DNA of 8,053 bases from Candidatus Atribacteria bacterium. Its GTDB lineage: Bacteria > Atribacterota > JS1 > SB-45 > 34-128. Both the position numbers and the translations under genes were made by a program. The notes below the pieces were generated by a model that worked only from the letters and a program-made list of their open reading frames with translations, did not search any database and was not told the DNA's origin. Shown one piece after another: positions 1 through 6,412 of this stretch; the stretch's first letter is position 1; every line of letters begins with the position of its first letter. The stretch covers positions 1 through 8,053 of the forward strand of contig DMCY01000114.1 of NCBI GenBank assembly GCA_003451675.1. The letters run 5' to 3'.

Positions 1-22
1 AAATTTAACTAACACCATAACT

Positions 23-46
23 CGTATATCGTATATCGTATATCGT
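23..46. repeat. Tandem CGTATAT repeat, 3.4 copies
   Basis: Three exact copies of the 7-mer CGTATAT (23-29, 30-36, 37-43) are followed by CGT. A perfect short tandem like this could vary in copy number between strains. It lies outside any gene. Confidence 0.9.
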
Positions 47-100
47 TAAGAGAATAGAAGTCAGAAGACAGAATTCAGGACTCAGAATGAAAAACTTCAA

Positions 101-134
101 TGTCATTGCGAGGAGTGAAATGACAGAAATCTTA
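101..134. repeat. CATTGCGAGGAG-type intergenic repeat element
   Basis: The stretch begins TGTCATTGCGAGGAG and continues through GTGAAATGACAG to the end of the element. From memory, very similar words (TCATTGCGAGGAGCGAAGCGAC) are dispersed in intergenic DNA of several unrelated bacteria; I could not search to confirm it. The ends 101-107 and 119-125 are perfectly complementary over 7 bp around an 11-nt loop, so it can form a small hairpin. Confidence 0.6.
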
Positions 135-150
135 ATAAACTGATAACCAA
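119..150 (+). repeat. Dispersed 32-bp repeat, copy A
   Basis: This 32-bp stretch is the reverse complement of 3777-3808 at 29 of 32 positions. Its core reads GACAGAAATCTTAATAAA in this orientation. It follows and partly overlaps the CATTGCGAGGAG-type element, whereas copy B lacks that element's other half. Confidence 0.85.
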
Positions 151-172
151 TAACTAAAAACTGATTTTCTTT

Positions 173-200
173 ACTCAATGCTCGACACTCAATACTATTC
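173..200. repeat. Two 14-bp tandem units beginning ACTCAAT
   Basis: ACTCAAT occurs at 173-179 and 187-193, giving two 14-bp units that diverge in their second halves. The period equals that of the tandem at 304-331 although the word differs. Confidence 0.5.
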
Positions 201-241
201 TATTCTGGTTCCTGAATTTTGTCTTCTGAATTTTACTTTTA

Positions 242-281
242 TAACTAACTAACCATGTAACCAACTAACCAGCTAACTTAT
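242..281 (+). repeat. 8-bp array, 5 units of TAAC(C/T)ANN type
   Basis: Five consecutive octamers run from 242: TAACTAAC, TAACCATG, TAACCAAC, TAACCAGC and TAACTTAT. Unit positions 1-4 are constant and the last two bases vary. Confidence 0.85.
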
Positions 282-303
282 ATGCTGTACGCTATAATAT
301 TTA

Positions 304-331
304 CTGATTACTTATCACTCATTACTTATTA
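304..331. repeat. Two 14-bp tandem units spanning the ribF stop codon
   Basis: The units 304-317 (CTGATTACTTATCA) and 318-331 (CTCATTACTTATTA) match at 12 of 14 positions. The last three bases of the second unit are the ribF stop codon (TAA on the minus strand), so repeat DNA reaches exactly into the gene end. Confidence 0.75.
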
Positions 332-1261
332 CATGTTATTTAACATTTTATGGGCTATTAAAATGTCATCTTCTATCTGTTTCTTTAATAAACTTGGATG
401 GTTAAAGTATTTTTCTTCTCTTATTTTTTGCAATATATTAACGACTACTTTTTTATTATATATTTTTTTATTGAAGTTTATAATGTGAACTTCTATAGTA
501 CGTTCTGTTTCTCTAAAAGTTGGTTTAATTCCTATATTCATTAAGCCATAATATTTTCTATTATCAATTTTAATTTCTACCAAATATACCCCGTTAACGG
601 GAAGAATTTTATCTAATGGTGTCTCGATATTGGCTGTAGCGAAATTCAATAATTTTCTTCCTCTGCCCTTTCCGGAAATTACTCTTCCTGAAATCGTAAT
701 ATCATGCCCTAATAGTTTTTTTACTTTTTCGATTTCTCCTAACTTGATATAATCTTTTATTCTGGTACTGCTAATTATGGTGTGATTTGCAGTTATCGGT
801 TTTAATATGTTAGTTTTAAATTTATAAAACTTGCTATATTCTCTTAAAATATCTGTATTCCCTTTTCCCTGAAAACCAAATTTATAATTAAAGCCTACAA
901 AAAGTTCTTTTACCTGCAAACTATCGACTAATATTTTACTTATAAAATCTTCAGGCGACATTTTACTCATCATCTTATTAAATTTAATAATAAGAAAAAC
1001 GTCAACATCTAAGTCTTTAATTAGGTTTATTCGTTCCTCCAAAGTGGTTAATAAAAAAACATTGCTTTCTGGGTTAATTGTTATATCAGGATGAGGGTCA
1101 AAAGTAGCAACAATACTTATTCCATCATTCTTCTTGGCTTTATCAACGGTTAGTTTAATCAATTTTTGATGTCCTAAGTGTACACCATCAAAGACACCTA
1201 AAGCAATATATCGTTTTTTATTAGGTAATATTATATTTTTTGAATATCTTATAATTTCCAT
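329..1261 (-). CDS. ribF: Bifunctional riboflavin kinase / FAD synthetase (FMN adenylyltransferase)
   Basis: This cytosolic enzyme phosphorylates riboflavin to FMN and then adenylates FMN to FAD. The 310 residues match the usual length of the bifunctional form. The N-terminal nucleotidyltransferase domain (about 1-180) shows GVFDGVHLGH at 22-31 and SSTRI at 164-168, the family's two nucleotide-binding motifs. The C-terminal flavokinase domain (about 185-308) shows GRVISGKGRGR at 192-202, GLMNIGIKPTF at 239-249 and the expected catalytic Glu at 257 in EVHI. The kinase PTAN motif reads ATAN (208-211), keeping the Thr and Asn that hold Mg-ATP. The ATG at 1259-1261 lies 29 bp after the truB stop and has no clear Shine-Dalgarno. 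No FMN-riboswitch-like structure precedes it. The TAA stop (329-331) lies inside a 14-bp tandem repeat. It is the last gene of the block visible here; rpsO often follows in related operons but would lie outside the window. Confidence 0.96.
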   Translation of the reverse strand: MEIIRYSKNIILPNKKRYIALGVFDGVHLGHQKLIKLTVDKAKKNDGISIVATFDPHPDITINPESNVFLLTTLEERINLIKDLDVDVFLIIKFNKMMSKMSPEDFISKILVDSLQVKELFVGFNYKFGFQGKGNTDILREYSKFYKFKTNILKPITANHTIISSTRIKDYIKLGEIEKVKKLLGHDITISGRVISGKGRGRKLLNFATANIETPLDKILPVNGVYLVEIKIDNRKYYGLMNIGIKPTFRETERTIEVHIINFNKKIYNKKVVVNILQKIREEKYFNHPSLLKKQIEDDILIAHKMLNNM

Positions 1262-1290
1262 AATTAGTTATTTAGATCGAATTAGCAAAA

Positions 1291-2217
1291 TTAATAATTT
1301 CTAAAAACCTTAACCGGCTTAAAAATAATATTTTTCCTGTCATCTTTAATTGAAGTGCCAATAGACAGCAAATTACCTTTTGTATCAAATATTTTAACAA
1401 ATTTGTCTTTTCTTGTCTTTAGCCATTTCGGAATTTCAACAATCTGCTCACTTGTTATAACTCCGCCGTTTAAAACAGTTTTGATTGCTTCATTTTTTAA
1501 AGTTATTTTATTTAATTCTTCAAGAGCAGAATCAATGCTAATAAGATATCTCTTCCCTAAAGCTTTTTCTTTCTTTAATTCTTCCAAATTTAGTGAATCT
1601 TCAATACTAAAATTACCAACTTTTTTTCTTACCAAATTTGATAAATGCGCACCACAACCCAATTCATCACCTATATCGTTACATAATGTTCTAACATACG
1701 TGCCTTTTGAACAAACAACTTCGAATTTAACTATTGGATTTACCTTTTGAGCAAAATTTATTAAATTAAGCTGATATATTTTGACTTTCTTAGGATTTCT
1801 TTTTACTTCTATGCCTTTCCTGGCAAGATGATATAGTCTTTTTCCCTTGTAATGAGCTGCAGAAAACATCGGAGGCATCTGGCTAATTGTACCTTCATAT
1901 TTTCGGAATATATCTTTAATCCTTTTTTCATTAATATCAGTTTTAACTTCTCTTTTTTGAATAATCTTCCCTTCTGAATCCTGGGAATCAGTACTTATAC
2001 CCAAAATCATTTCGCCCTGGTAGTGTTTTTTCATTCCTACTAAAAATTCGGCAATTTTTGTAGCTTGACCGATACATATCAATAAAACACCGGAAGCAAA
2101 GGGATCTAATGTTCCCGTATGTCCCGCTTTAGAAATATCTAAAATATTCCTAACCTCTTTTACGACTTGATATGAACTAATTCCTTTTGGTTTAAATATG
2201 TTTAAAATACCGTTCAT
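1291..2217 (-). CDS. truB: tRNA pseudouridine(55) synthase
   Basis: TruB isomerises uridine 55 in the T-loop of tRNAs to pseudouridine and also acts as a tRNA folding chaperone. The protein is 308 residues, normal for bacterial TruB. The catalytic motif GHTGTLDPFASG is at 32-43, with the nucleophilic Asp at 38. KGTYVRTL at 171-178 is the second conserved active-site segment, with Arg176. AHYKGKRLYHLARKG at 121-135 belongs to the substrate-binding region. The C-terminal part (about 240-308) has the size and position of the PUA-like RNA-binding tail. The start MNGILNIFKPKG matches the family's usual N-terminus. The upstream sequence offers only a weak A/G-rich stretch as a ribosome site. A 117-bp gap with repeat words separates it from nrnA, and 29 bp separate it from ribF; the nrnA-truB-ribF order is common in this operon. 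Confidence 0.97.
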   Translation of the reverse strand: MNGILNIFKPKGISSYQVVKEVRNILDISKAGHTGTLDPFASGVLLICIGQATKIAEFLVGMKKHYQGEMILGISTDSQDSEGKIIQKREVKTDINEKRIKDIFRKYEGTISQMPPMFSAAHYKGKRLYHLARKGIEVKRNPKKVKIYQLNLINFAQKVNPIVKFEVVCSKGTYVRTLCNDIGDELGCGAHLSNLVRKKVGNFSIEDSLNLEELKKEKALGKRYLISIDSALEELNKITLKNEAIKTVLNGGVITSEQIVEIPKWLKTRKDKFVKIFDTKGNLLSIGTSIKDDRKNIIFKPVKVFRNY

Positions 2218-2259
2218 CTATATTAAAATCATCTTTTCTATTATTAAAATATTTTTTTA

Positions 2260-2284
2260 TTTTGGTTCCTGGATATTATTTTCT
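2260..2284 (+). repeat. Dispersed word related to 203-227
   Basis: These 25 bp match 203-227 at 20 of 25 positions, sharing TGGTTCCTG. That word is part of the right inverted arm in the region downstream of ribF. The copy lies in the nrnA-truB gap, about 35 bp to the left of that gap's octamer units. Confidence 0.55.
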
Positions 2285-2308
2285 TTACTATTTTACTATA
2301 TACTATCC

Positions 2309-2339
2309 TAACTGCTATCTTCTTAACCAGCTAACTAAT
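2309..2339 (+). repeat. Short 8-bp array in the nrnA-truB gap, overlapping the nrnA stop
   Basis: Units TAACTGCT (2309-2316), TAACCAGC (2324-2331) and TAACTAAT (2332-2339) are visible, the first out of phase by one base. The nrnA stop codon at 2335-2337 lies in the last unit. Confidence 0.65.
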
Positions 2340-3327
2340 TTTCACATCCAAGGTGTTTAATATCATTAAATAACTCAGAAAGAATATTTTTTTTAATTTC
2401 GTCCATCTTTCCCGAACATAAACAACCGGCAGCATTTGGATGGCCGCCGCCCTTAAATTTTCCGGCAAATTTATTTACGTTAAAATTTCCTTTAGAACGA
2501 AAACTGACTTTTATTTTATTGTCTTTAGTTTCTCTAAAGAAGATTGTTATTTCGGTATTATCTAAAGTTGTGGCAACATCAATTATTCCTTCTACTTCCT
2601 CATCATTTGCTTTAGTATTATTTAACATCTTTCGGGTAATAGTTAGCCACGAAACATAATTAGAGTCATCCGTCTCTAAAGTCGAAAGAGCTTCTCCTAA
2701 TAATTTTAATCCGGAATAGGTTTTTCTATTATAGATATTATTGGCAATTAAATATGGCTTTATTCCAAAAGATGTTAAATCGGAGGCTATTTTAAATGTC
2801 TTTGAACTTACGTTTGAATATCTAAACGACCCGGTATCGGTTATTATAGCGGCAAATAAGCAGGTAGAAATATCTTCATCTAATAAATCTATATTTATAG
2901 ACCTAATCAATTCATAGATAATTTCTCCGACAGAAGAAGCCAAACTATCTATATAATTTAAACTCCCGAAGTTTTCGTTGCTCTTATGATGGTCAATGTT
3001 TATTATAGTCTTTATGTTCTTAAATATTTCGTATGTCTTTCCAATTCTTTTGACATTACCACAATCAAGCACTATTCCTACATCTATGCTTTTTGTGCCA
3101 ATAGAATTATCTTCTAAATAACGCACTTCGTCGCTGCCGGGTAAAAAATCATATATTCTCGGCAATCTATCCTGATTTAATATAATGGGTTTCTTATTTA
3201 GTTTTTTTAAAATAAAATAAAGGGCGAGCTCGGAACCAATCCCATCTCCATCCAAATTTACATGGGAAGTAATTAAAAAATTATTGTTTTTCTGCAGCAC
3301 TTTGGTAATTTCATCAAAATTATTCAT
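2335..3327 (-). CDS. nrnA: DHH/DHHA1 phosphoesterase, NrnA-like nanoRNase / pAp phosphatase
   Basis: NrnA-type enzymes degrade 2-5 nt RNAs and dephosphorylate 3'-phosphoadenosine 5'-phosphate using Mn in the cytosol. All DHH-family metal motifs are visible in the 330 residues: HVNLDGDGIGS (22-32), VLDCG with Asp88, IDHHKS with the DHH at 112-114, and TDTGSFR with Asp164. The C-terminal DHHA1 substrate domain carries RSKG (277-280) and the glycine-rich GGGHPNAAG (293-301). The first motif has Leu where many relatives have Pro (NPDGD), which does not touch a metal ligand. The ATG at 3325-3327 overlaps the end of rbfA by 8 bp, so the two are probably translationally coupled; a weak GAAGAAAG lies upstream inside rbfA. 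The TAG stop (2335-2337) falls inside an 8-bp repeat array. Substrate preference (nanoRNA, pAp or c-di-nucleotide products) cannot be decided from sequence alone, but the operon position fits NrnA. Confidence 0.93.
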   Translation of the reverse strand: MNNFDEITKVLQKNNNFLITSHVNLDGDGIGSELALYFILKKLNKKPIILNQDRLPRIYDFLPGSDEVRYLEDNSIGTKSIDVGIVLDCGNVKRIGKTYEIFKNIKTIINIDHHKSNENFGSLNYIDSLASSVGEIIYELIRSINIDLLDEDISTCLFAAIITDTGSFRYSNVSSKTFKIASDLTSFGIKPYLIANNIYNRKTYSGLKLLGEALSTLETDDSNYVSWLTITRKMLNNTKANDEEVEGIIDVATTLDNTEITIFFRETKDNKIKVSFRSKGNFNVNKFAGKFKGGGHPNAAGCLCSGKMDEIKKNILSELFNDIKHLGCEN

Positions 3328-3700
3328 TATTTTTATCTTTCTTCAAATTTAATTGTTGGTCATGAACTTCAGTAATAATTTTTAATAATCTGTATTGATG
3401 CTCTAAGTCTTCATCGATTTTGAATTCTATATTTGGTACGTATCTTAGTTTTATATTTTTCCCCAATTCACCTCTTATAAATTTTGTCGCATTTTTAAGT
3501 CCTTTTAAAGTGTTTTTTTGTTGAAACTCATCATTAAAAATAGTCACAAAAATATCAGCATATTTCAAGTCAGATGAAACTTTTATCCGAGTTATAGTAA
3601 CAAATTTTATCCTCGGATCATTTATTTTCCGATAAATTATATTGTTGATTTCTCTTTTAAGAGACTTTTCTAACTGTTCGCTTCTTTTGGGTGATGACAT
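3320..3700 (-). CDS. rbfA: 30S ribosome-binding factor RbfA
   Basis: RbfA binds the immature 30S subunit near the 5' end of 16S rRNA and helps late maturation; in some bacteria it is needed for cold adaptation. The 126 residues cover the whole single KH-like domain: an N-terminal helix (RSEQLEKSLKREINNII, 6-22), the DPRIKFVTITRIKVSSDLKYADIFVTI block (about 28-54), and a C-terminal part with RYVPNIEFKIDED (about 86-98). The last dozen residues are a Lys/Asn-rich tail. The ATG at 3698-3700 is preceded by a G-rich GGGGAA about 7 nt upstream, a mediocre ribosome site that is itself the edge of an 8-bp repeat array. The gene lies downstream of infB and ylxP, as usual, and its 3' end overlaps nrnA. 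Confidence 0.95.
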   Translation of the reverse strand: MSSPKRSEQLEKSLKREINNIIYRKINDPRIKFVTITRIKVSSDLKYADIFVTIFNDEFQQKNTLKGLKNATKFIRGELGKNIKLRYVPNIEFKIDEDLEHQYRLLKIITEVHDQQLNLKKDKNNE

Positions 3701-3710
3701 ATTCTAATTC

Positions 3711-3790
3711 CCCAATCTACCAATTCGCTAATTTGCCAATTAAACCAGTTTACTATTTAACCAGTTTTCCAGTTAATCGGTTATCAATTT
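3711..3790 (+). repeat. 8-bp array, 10 consecutive units, in the rbfA-ylxP gap
   Basis: Ten octamers fit exactly in phase from 3711 to 3790, for example ACCAATTC, GCCAATTA and AACCAGTT (twice). The column consensus is roughly NNCCA(T/G)TT. The array starts 11 bp upstream of the rbfA ATG and supplies its G-rich ribosome-site candidate. Confidence 0.8.
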
Positions 3791-3808
3791 ATTAAGATTT
3801 CTGTCGTT
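3777..3808 (-). repeat. Dispersed 32-bp repeat, copy B (inverted relative to copy A)
   Basis: It matches the reverse complement of 119-150 with three substitutions over 32 bp. It lies in the rbfA-ylxP gap, where it overlaps the left end of copy B with the last units of the 8-bp array at 3711-3790. Confidence 0.85.
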
Positions 3809-3857
3809 AATTTAAAACTCAAGAATTTTTTCGTATAAAGTATTGCTTTTAAAGTAG

Positions 3858-3877
3858 GGGTCGCATTTATCCAACCC
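3858..3877. repeat. Small hairpin after the ylxP stop
   Basis: GGGTCG (3858-3863) and CAACCC (3872-3877) flank an 8-nt loop and pair over 6 bp, including one G-U in the minus-strand RNA. It begins 7 bp after the ylxP stop. No U-tract follows on the minus strand, so it is not a normal intrinsic terminator; it may be part of a repeat or a 3'-end-stabilising hairpin. Confidence 0.45.
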
Positions 3878-3883
3878 GTTTCC

Positions 3884-4165
3884 TTATAAAATAGTTGTCT
3901 TAAAATTTATTAACTGCAATTTATTTTGGTGCTCAATAAATTTTATTACTTCATTTAGAACATTATTAATATATCTTTTTTCATTTCCTATGCAGGCAAT
4001 TCCTAAAGTTGTATTTTTCCAAAGATCGTAATTGTTTATTTCAGAAACTGAAACATTAAAGTTATTTCTTATTCGTAATTTTATACTTTTTATTATATTT
4101 CTCTTATCTTTTAGTGAGTGACTATCCGAGAAATATAAATTTACGATACAAATTCCTAAAAGCAT
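3884..4165 (-). CDS. ylxP: YlxP-like DUF503 family protein
   Basis: This is a small conserved protein (93 residues from the start chosen here) of the DUF503/YlxP family, found next to infB and rbfA in many Gram-positive and candidate-phylum operons; some relatives have been linked to ribosome assembly, but the molecular role is not firmly established. Family landmarks are SHSLKDKR at 15-22, RNNFNVSVSE at 33-42 and DLWKNTTLGIACIGN at 47-61. I chose the ATG at 4163-4165 because family members start with the MLLGI-type strand. The frame is open upstream to a GTG at 4196-4198, which would add 11 Lys/Arg-rich residues, but that GTG sits in a repeat-like stretch with AGGA directly abutting it, too close for a ribosome site. 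No good Shine-Dalgarno is seen for either start. It lies 72 bp after infB and 183 bp before rbfA. Confidence 0.88.
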   Translation of the reverse strand: MLLGICIVNLYFSDSHSLKDKRNIIKSIKLRIRNNFNVSVSEINNYDLWKNTTLGIACIGNEKRYINNVLNEVIKFIEHQNKLQLINFKTTIL

Positions 4166-4237
4166 ACGGCTTTCTATCTTTCTTTTCTTATCTTTCACTC
4201 CTGGATTCCCGCTGTAGTTTACCCTCTTATAATTCTT

Positions 4238-6169
4238 TTATTTAATTTCTCTAAAAGTATAAAATTCAAGTATGTCTTTCAATTTAATATCATTAAATTT
4301 TTCTATACCAATTCCGCATTCAAAACTAGCATTAACTTCTTTTACATCTTCTTTAAATCTTTTTAGTGAAGAGACTTTACCTTCATATATTAATTTACCG
4401 TCTCTTATCACTCGTATATTATCATTTTTTGATATTTTACCATTTAATACATAACTTCCTGCAATAGTACCAATCTTAGGTATTTTAAATATTTCTCTAA
4501 CTTCTGCTTGTCCGCAGATATATTCTTCGATTTTTGGTTTTAAATAACCTTTTAAAGCGGACTTAATTTCATCTATTAGATCATATATAATTTTGTATAA
4601 TCTGATGTCTACCTTCTCGGATTTAGCTATTTTTTGGATATTTGTATCAGGGCGAATATTAAAACCAATTATTATTGCTTTGGATGCAGAAGCTAACATA
4701 ACATCCGTTTCAGTAATGTTCCCGACGCCTGCATGTATTATATCAGTTTTTACTTCTTCATTTTCATTTTTCACCTTTTTTATAGCCTCTTGCAAAGCAT
4801 CTAAGGAACCTTGCGTATCCGTCTTTAAAATTATATTTAGTTTATCTATCTTTCCTTCTTTCATCTCTAAGAATAAATTATCCAAAGAGATTGATGATTT
4901 TTCTGTGATTTTACTTCTTTCCTCATTCTCCCTTTCGCTAATTATAATTTTTGCGAGCTTATCATCGGGTACTATTTGGAAGTAATCACCTGCCTGGGGC
5001 ATTTTATCAAAACCTATGATCTCAACCGGAGTCGAAGGGCCTACTTTTTTAATGCTTTCCCCCTTATCATCGACAAGGCTTTTGATTTTACCATAGGATA
5101 ATCCTGCAATGAAATAATCGCCAATTTTTAGTGACCCCTCTTGAATCAATACTGATGCAATAATTCCTCTTTTCTTGTCTAATTTCGTTTCTATTATTAA
5201 ACCTTTTGCCGGAATATAAGGATTTGCCTTTAAATCTAACATCTCTGCTTGCAATGAAATAGTTTCCAATAATTTTTCAATACCTTTGTTTTGAAGGGCA
5301 GAAACTTCCACCATTAGAGTTTCTCCTCCCCATTCTTCAGAAACTAAGTCGTATTTTGTTAATTCTTTCTTTACTTTTTCTACATTAGCATTAGCTTTGT
5401 CGATCTTATTTATTGCTACAATAATAGGAACCTTTGCTGCTTTTGCATGGTTAATTGCTTCAATGGTTTGAGGCATCACTCCATCATCTGCTGCCACAAC
5501 TAAAACTGCAATGTCTGTAGCTTTTACTCCTCGGGCCCTCATTGTGGTGAAAGCTTCATGTCCCGGAGTATCAATGAACACAATTTTTTCATTATCTATA
5601 TTAATTTGATATGCTCCAATTCGTTGCGTAATTCCACCCACTTCTCCTTTGGTGACATCTGTCTTTCGAATAGTATCAAGAAGAGTAGTTTTACCATGAT
5701 CAACATGTCCTATTACGGTAATAACAGGAGGCTTTACAATTAATTTTATGCTATTATCCTTTTTTTGAAGGTCAGCTTTAATTTTTAATTTATCAGAGAA
5801 TTTTATCTTATACCCGTATTCCTTAGAAATTATTTTTAAAATATTTATAGGAACTTCTTTGTCAATCGAACTTATTGTTCCAAATTTTATAATTTTTTGT
5901 ATAATCTCTGATAAAGAAATTTTTAGTTGTGAAGAAAGTTCTTTTAAATTCGGAAGTTTATTAATTTCTATCACTTTAAGTTGTTTCTTCTTATCTTTTG
6001 CCTTTTTTTCCTTTTCAGCATCAATAATTTCCTTAATTAATTCAATAGTATCATTATCTAAAGTACTCATATGATTTTTAACTTTAATTCCTTCTTTATT
6101 TAAAAATCCTATCAGTTCTTTAGCTGGCATTTTTAAGTCTTCAGCTAATTCATACACTCTCTTTTTCAT
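4238..6169 (-). CDS. infB: Translation initiation factor IF-2
   Basis: IF2 is the GTPase that places fMet-tRNA on the 30S subunit and promotes 50S joining. The 643 residues include two short IF2_N modules (about 1-47 and 73-120) joined by a Lys-rich linker (50-66). The G domain has GHVDHGKT (154-161), [10 protein letters not shown] (178-187), DTPGH (200-204), NKID (254-257) and SAL (290-292). Domain II (about 318-400), domain III (about 425-530) and the fMet-tRNA-binding C-terminal domain (about 545-640, with [21 protein letters not shown]) follow. It is shorter than E. coli IF2 because the N-terminal region is compact; the catalytic and tRNA-binding parts are complete. The ATG at 6167-6169 has GGAGG 9 nt upstream. 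An in-frame TTG six codons earlier overlaps that site and is rejected. A 243-bp repeat-filled gap separates it from ylxR. Confidence 0.98.
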   Translation of the reverse strand: MKKRVYELAEDLKMPAKELIGFLNKEGIKVKNHMSTLDNDTIELIKEIIDAEKEKKAKDKKKQLKVIEINKLPNLKELSSQLKISLSEIIQKIIKFGTISSIDKEVPINILKIISKEYGYKIKFSDKLKIKADLQKKDNSIKLIVKPPVITVIGHVDHGKTTLLDTIRKTDVTKGEVGGITQRIGAYQINIDNEKIVFIDTPGHEAFTTMRARGVKATDIAVLVVAADDGVMPQTIEAINHAKAAKVPIIVAINKIDKANANVEKVKKELTKYDLVSEEWGGETLMVEVSALQNKGIEKLLETISLQAEMLDLKANPYIPAKGLIIETKLDKKRGIIASVLIQEGSLKIGDYFIAGLSYGKIKSLVDDKGESIKKVGPSTPVEIIGFDKMPQAGDYFQIVPDDKLAKIIISERENEERSKITEKSSISLDNLFLEMKEGKIDKLNIILKTDTQGSLDALQEAIKKVKNENEEVKTDIIHAGVGNITETDVMLASASKAIIIGFNIRPDTNIQKIAKSEKVDIRLYKIIYDLIDEIKSALKGYLKPKIEEYICGQAEVREIFKIPKIGTIAGSYVLNGKISKNDNIRVIRDGKLIYEGKVSSLKRFKEDVKEVNASFECGIGIEKFNDIKLKDILEFYTFREIK

Positions 6170-6178
6170 TGTATATCG

Positions 6179-6183
6179 CCTCC
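6179..6183 (-). promoter_or_regulatory. Ribosome-binding site of infB (GGAGG)
   Basis: GGAGG on the minus strand lies 9 nt before the ATG at 6167-6169. It fixes the infB start: the frame's upstream TTG overlaps this site and so cannot use it. Confidence 0.8.
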
Positions 6184-6196
6184 ACAATAAGTTATA

Positions 6197-6308
6197 TTAC
6201 CAATTTACCGATTAGTCGATTGACCGATTGGATTTAGTTAACCAGTTAGTTAATTCTTCAATTAACCATTAATCGATTTACCAATTAGCCAATTAGCCAA
6301 TTGACCCA
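6197..6308 (+). repeat. 8-bp array, 14 units, between infB and ylxR
   Basis: Fourteen octamers in one register cover 112 bp. The clearest are TTACCAAT, TTACCGAT, ATTAACCA and the identical pair TTAGCCAA at 6285-6300; the consensus shifts by one base after the fourth unit. It fills most of the 243-bp gap where ylxQ stands in many related operons. The rest of the gap holds an AT-rich spacer and the next array. Confidence 0.85.
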
Positions 6309-6372
6309 TTAAATTAGTCGCAATAACATTTCTGTATTTTTATTCTGACTCTTTCTTGATTTTTTTGTTCCT

Positions 6373-6412
6373 TAACCAACTAACCAAGTAACCAATTAAC
6401 TAGATAACTAAT
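6373..6412 (+). repeat. 8-bp array, 5 units, abutting the ylxR stop
   Basis: Units TAACCAAC, TAACCAAG, TAACCAAT, TAACTAGA and TAACTAAT run without gaps and end one base before the ylxR stop codon at 6413-6415. Confidence 0.85.

Larger units (their letters stand above)
57..233. repeat. Imperfect inverted repeat pair (33-bp arms) enclosing 111 bp
   Basis: The arm 57-89 is the reverse complement of 201-233 at 27 of 33 positions, and the cores 61-80 and 210-229 match at 19 of 20. The enclosed 111 bp contain the CATTGCGAGGAG-type element. The 177-bp size with terminal inverted arms resembles a miniature mobile element, but I see no clear target-site duplication. Confidence 0.7.
1..328. repeat. 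Repeat mosaic downstream of ribF, no gene seen
   Basis: No convincing gene is visible in these 328 bp. The stretch is built from several short repeat families placed end to end: 7-bp tandems at 23-46, inverted 33-bp arms at 57-89 and 201-233, a CATTGCGAGGAG-type element at 101-134, a dispersed 32-bp word at 119-150, ACTCAAT 14-bp tandems at 173-200, an 8-bp array at 242-281 and 14-bp tandems at 304-331. No strong GC-rich terminator with a U-tract is seen after ribF, so the transcript may continue to the left. Confidence 0.8.

Noticed and set aside
282..488. 68-residue plus-strand hydrophobic frame opposite the 3' end of ribF
   Set aside because: It is antisense to a clear ribF coding region and starts in repeat DNA; its Ile/Leu/Phe content is what the complement of Lys/Asn-rich AT codons gives.
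1262..1290. FMN riboswitch in front of ribF
   Set aside because: The truB-ribF gap is only 29 bp and AT-rich, far too short for the conserved RFN element.
3840..3883. Intrinsic terminator between ylxP and rbfA
   Set aside because: The 6-bp hairpin at 3858-3877 is not followed by a U-tract on the minus strand, and the downstream genes belong to the same conserved operon.
4593..4985. 130-residue plus-strand frame inside infB, with similar ones at 1355-1750 in truB and 5859-6074 in infB
   Set aside because: These are antisense shadows of strongly conserved genes, rich in Ser/Phe/Ile, with no family signature.
6190..6196. TATAAC -10-like word upstream of infB as an internal promoter
   Set aside because: No acceptable -35 hexamer lies at 16-18 bp, and such words are expected by chance in AT-rich repeat DNA.
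6197..6308. CRISPR-like repetition
   Set aside because: The period is 8 bp with no spacer/repeat alternation and no repeat of CRISPR length; no cas gene is present.
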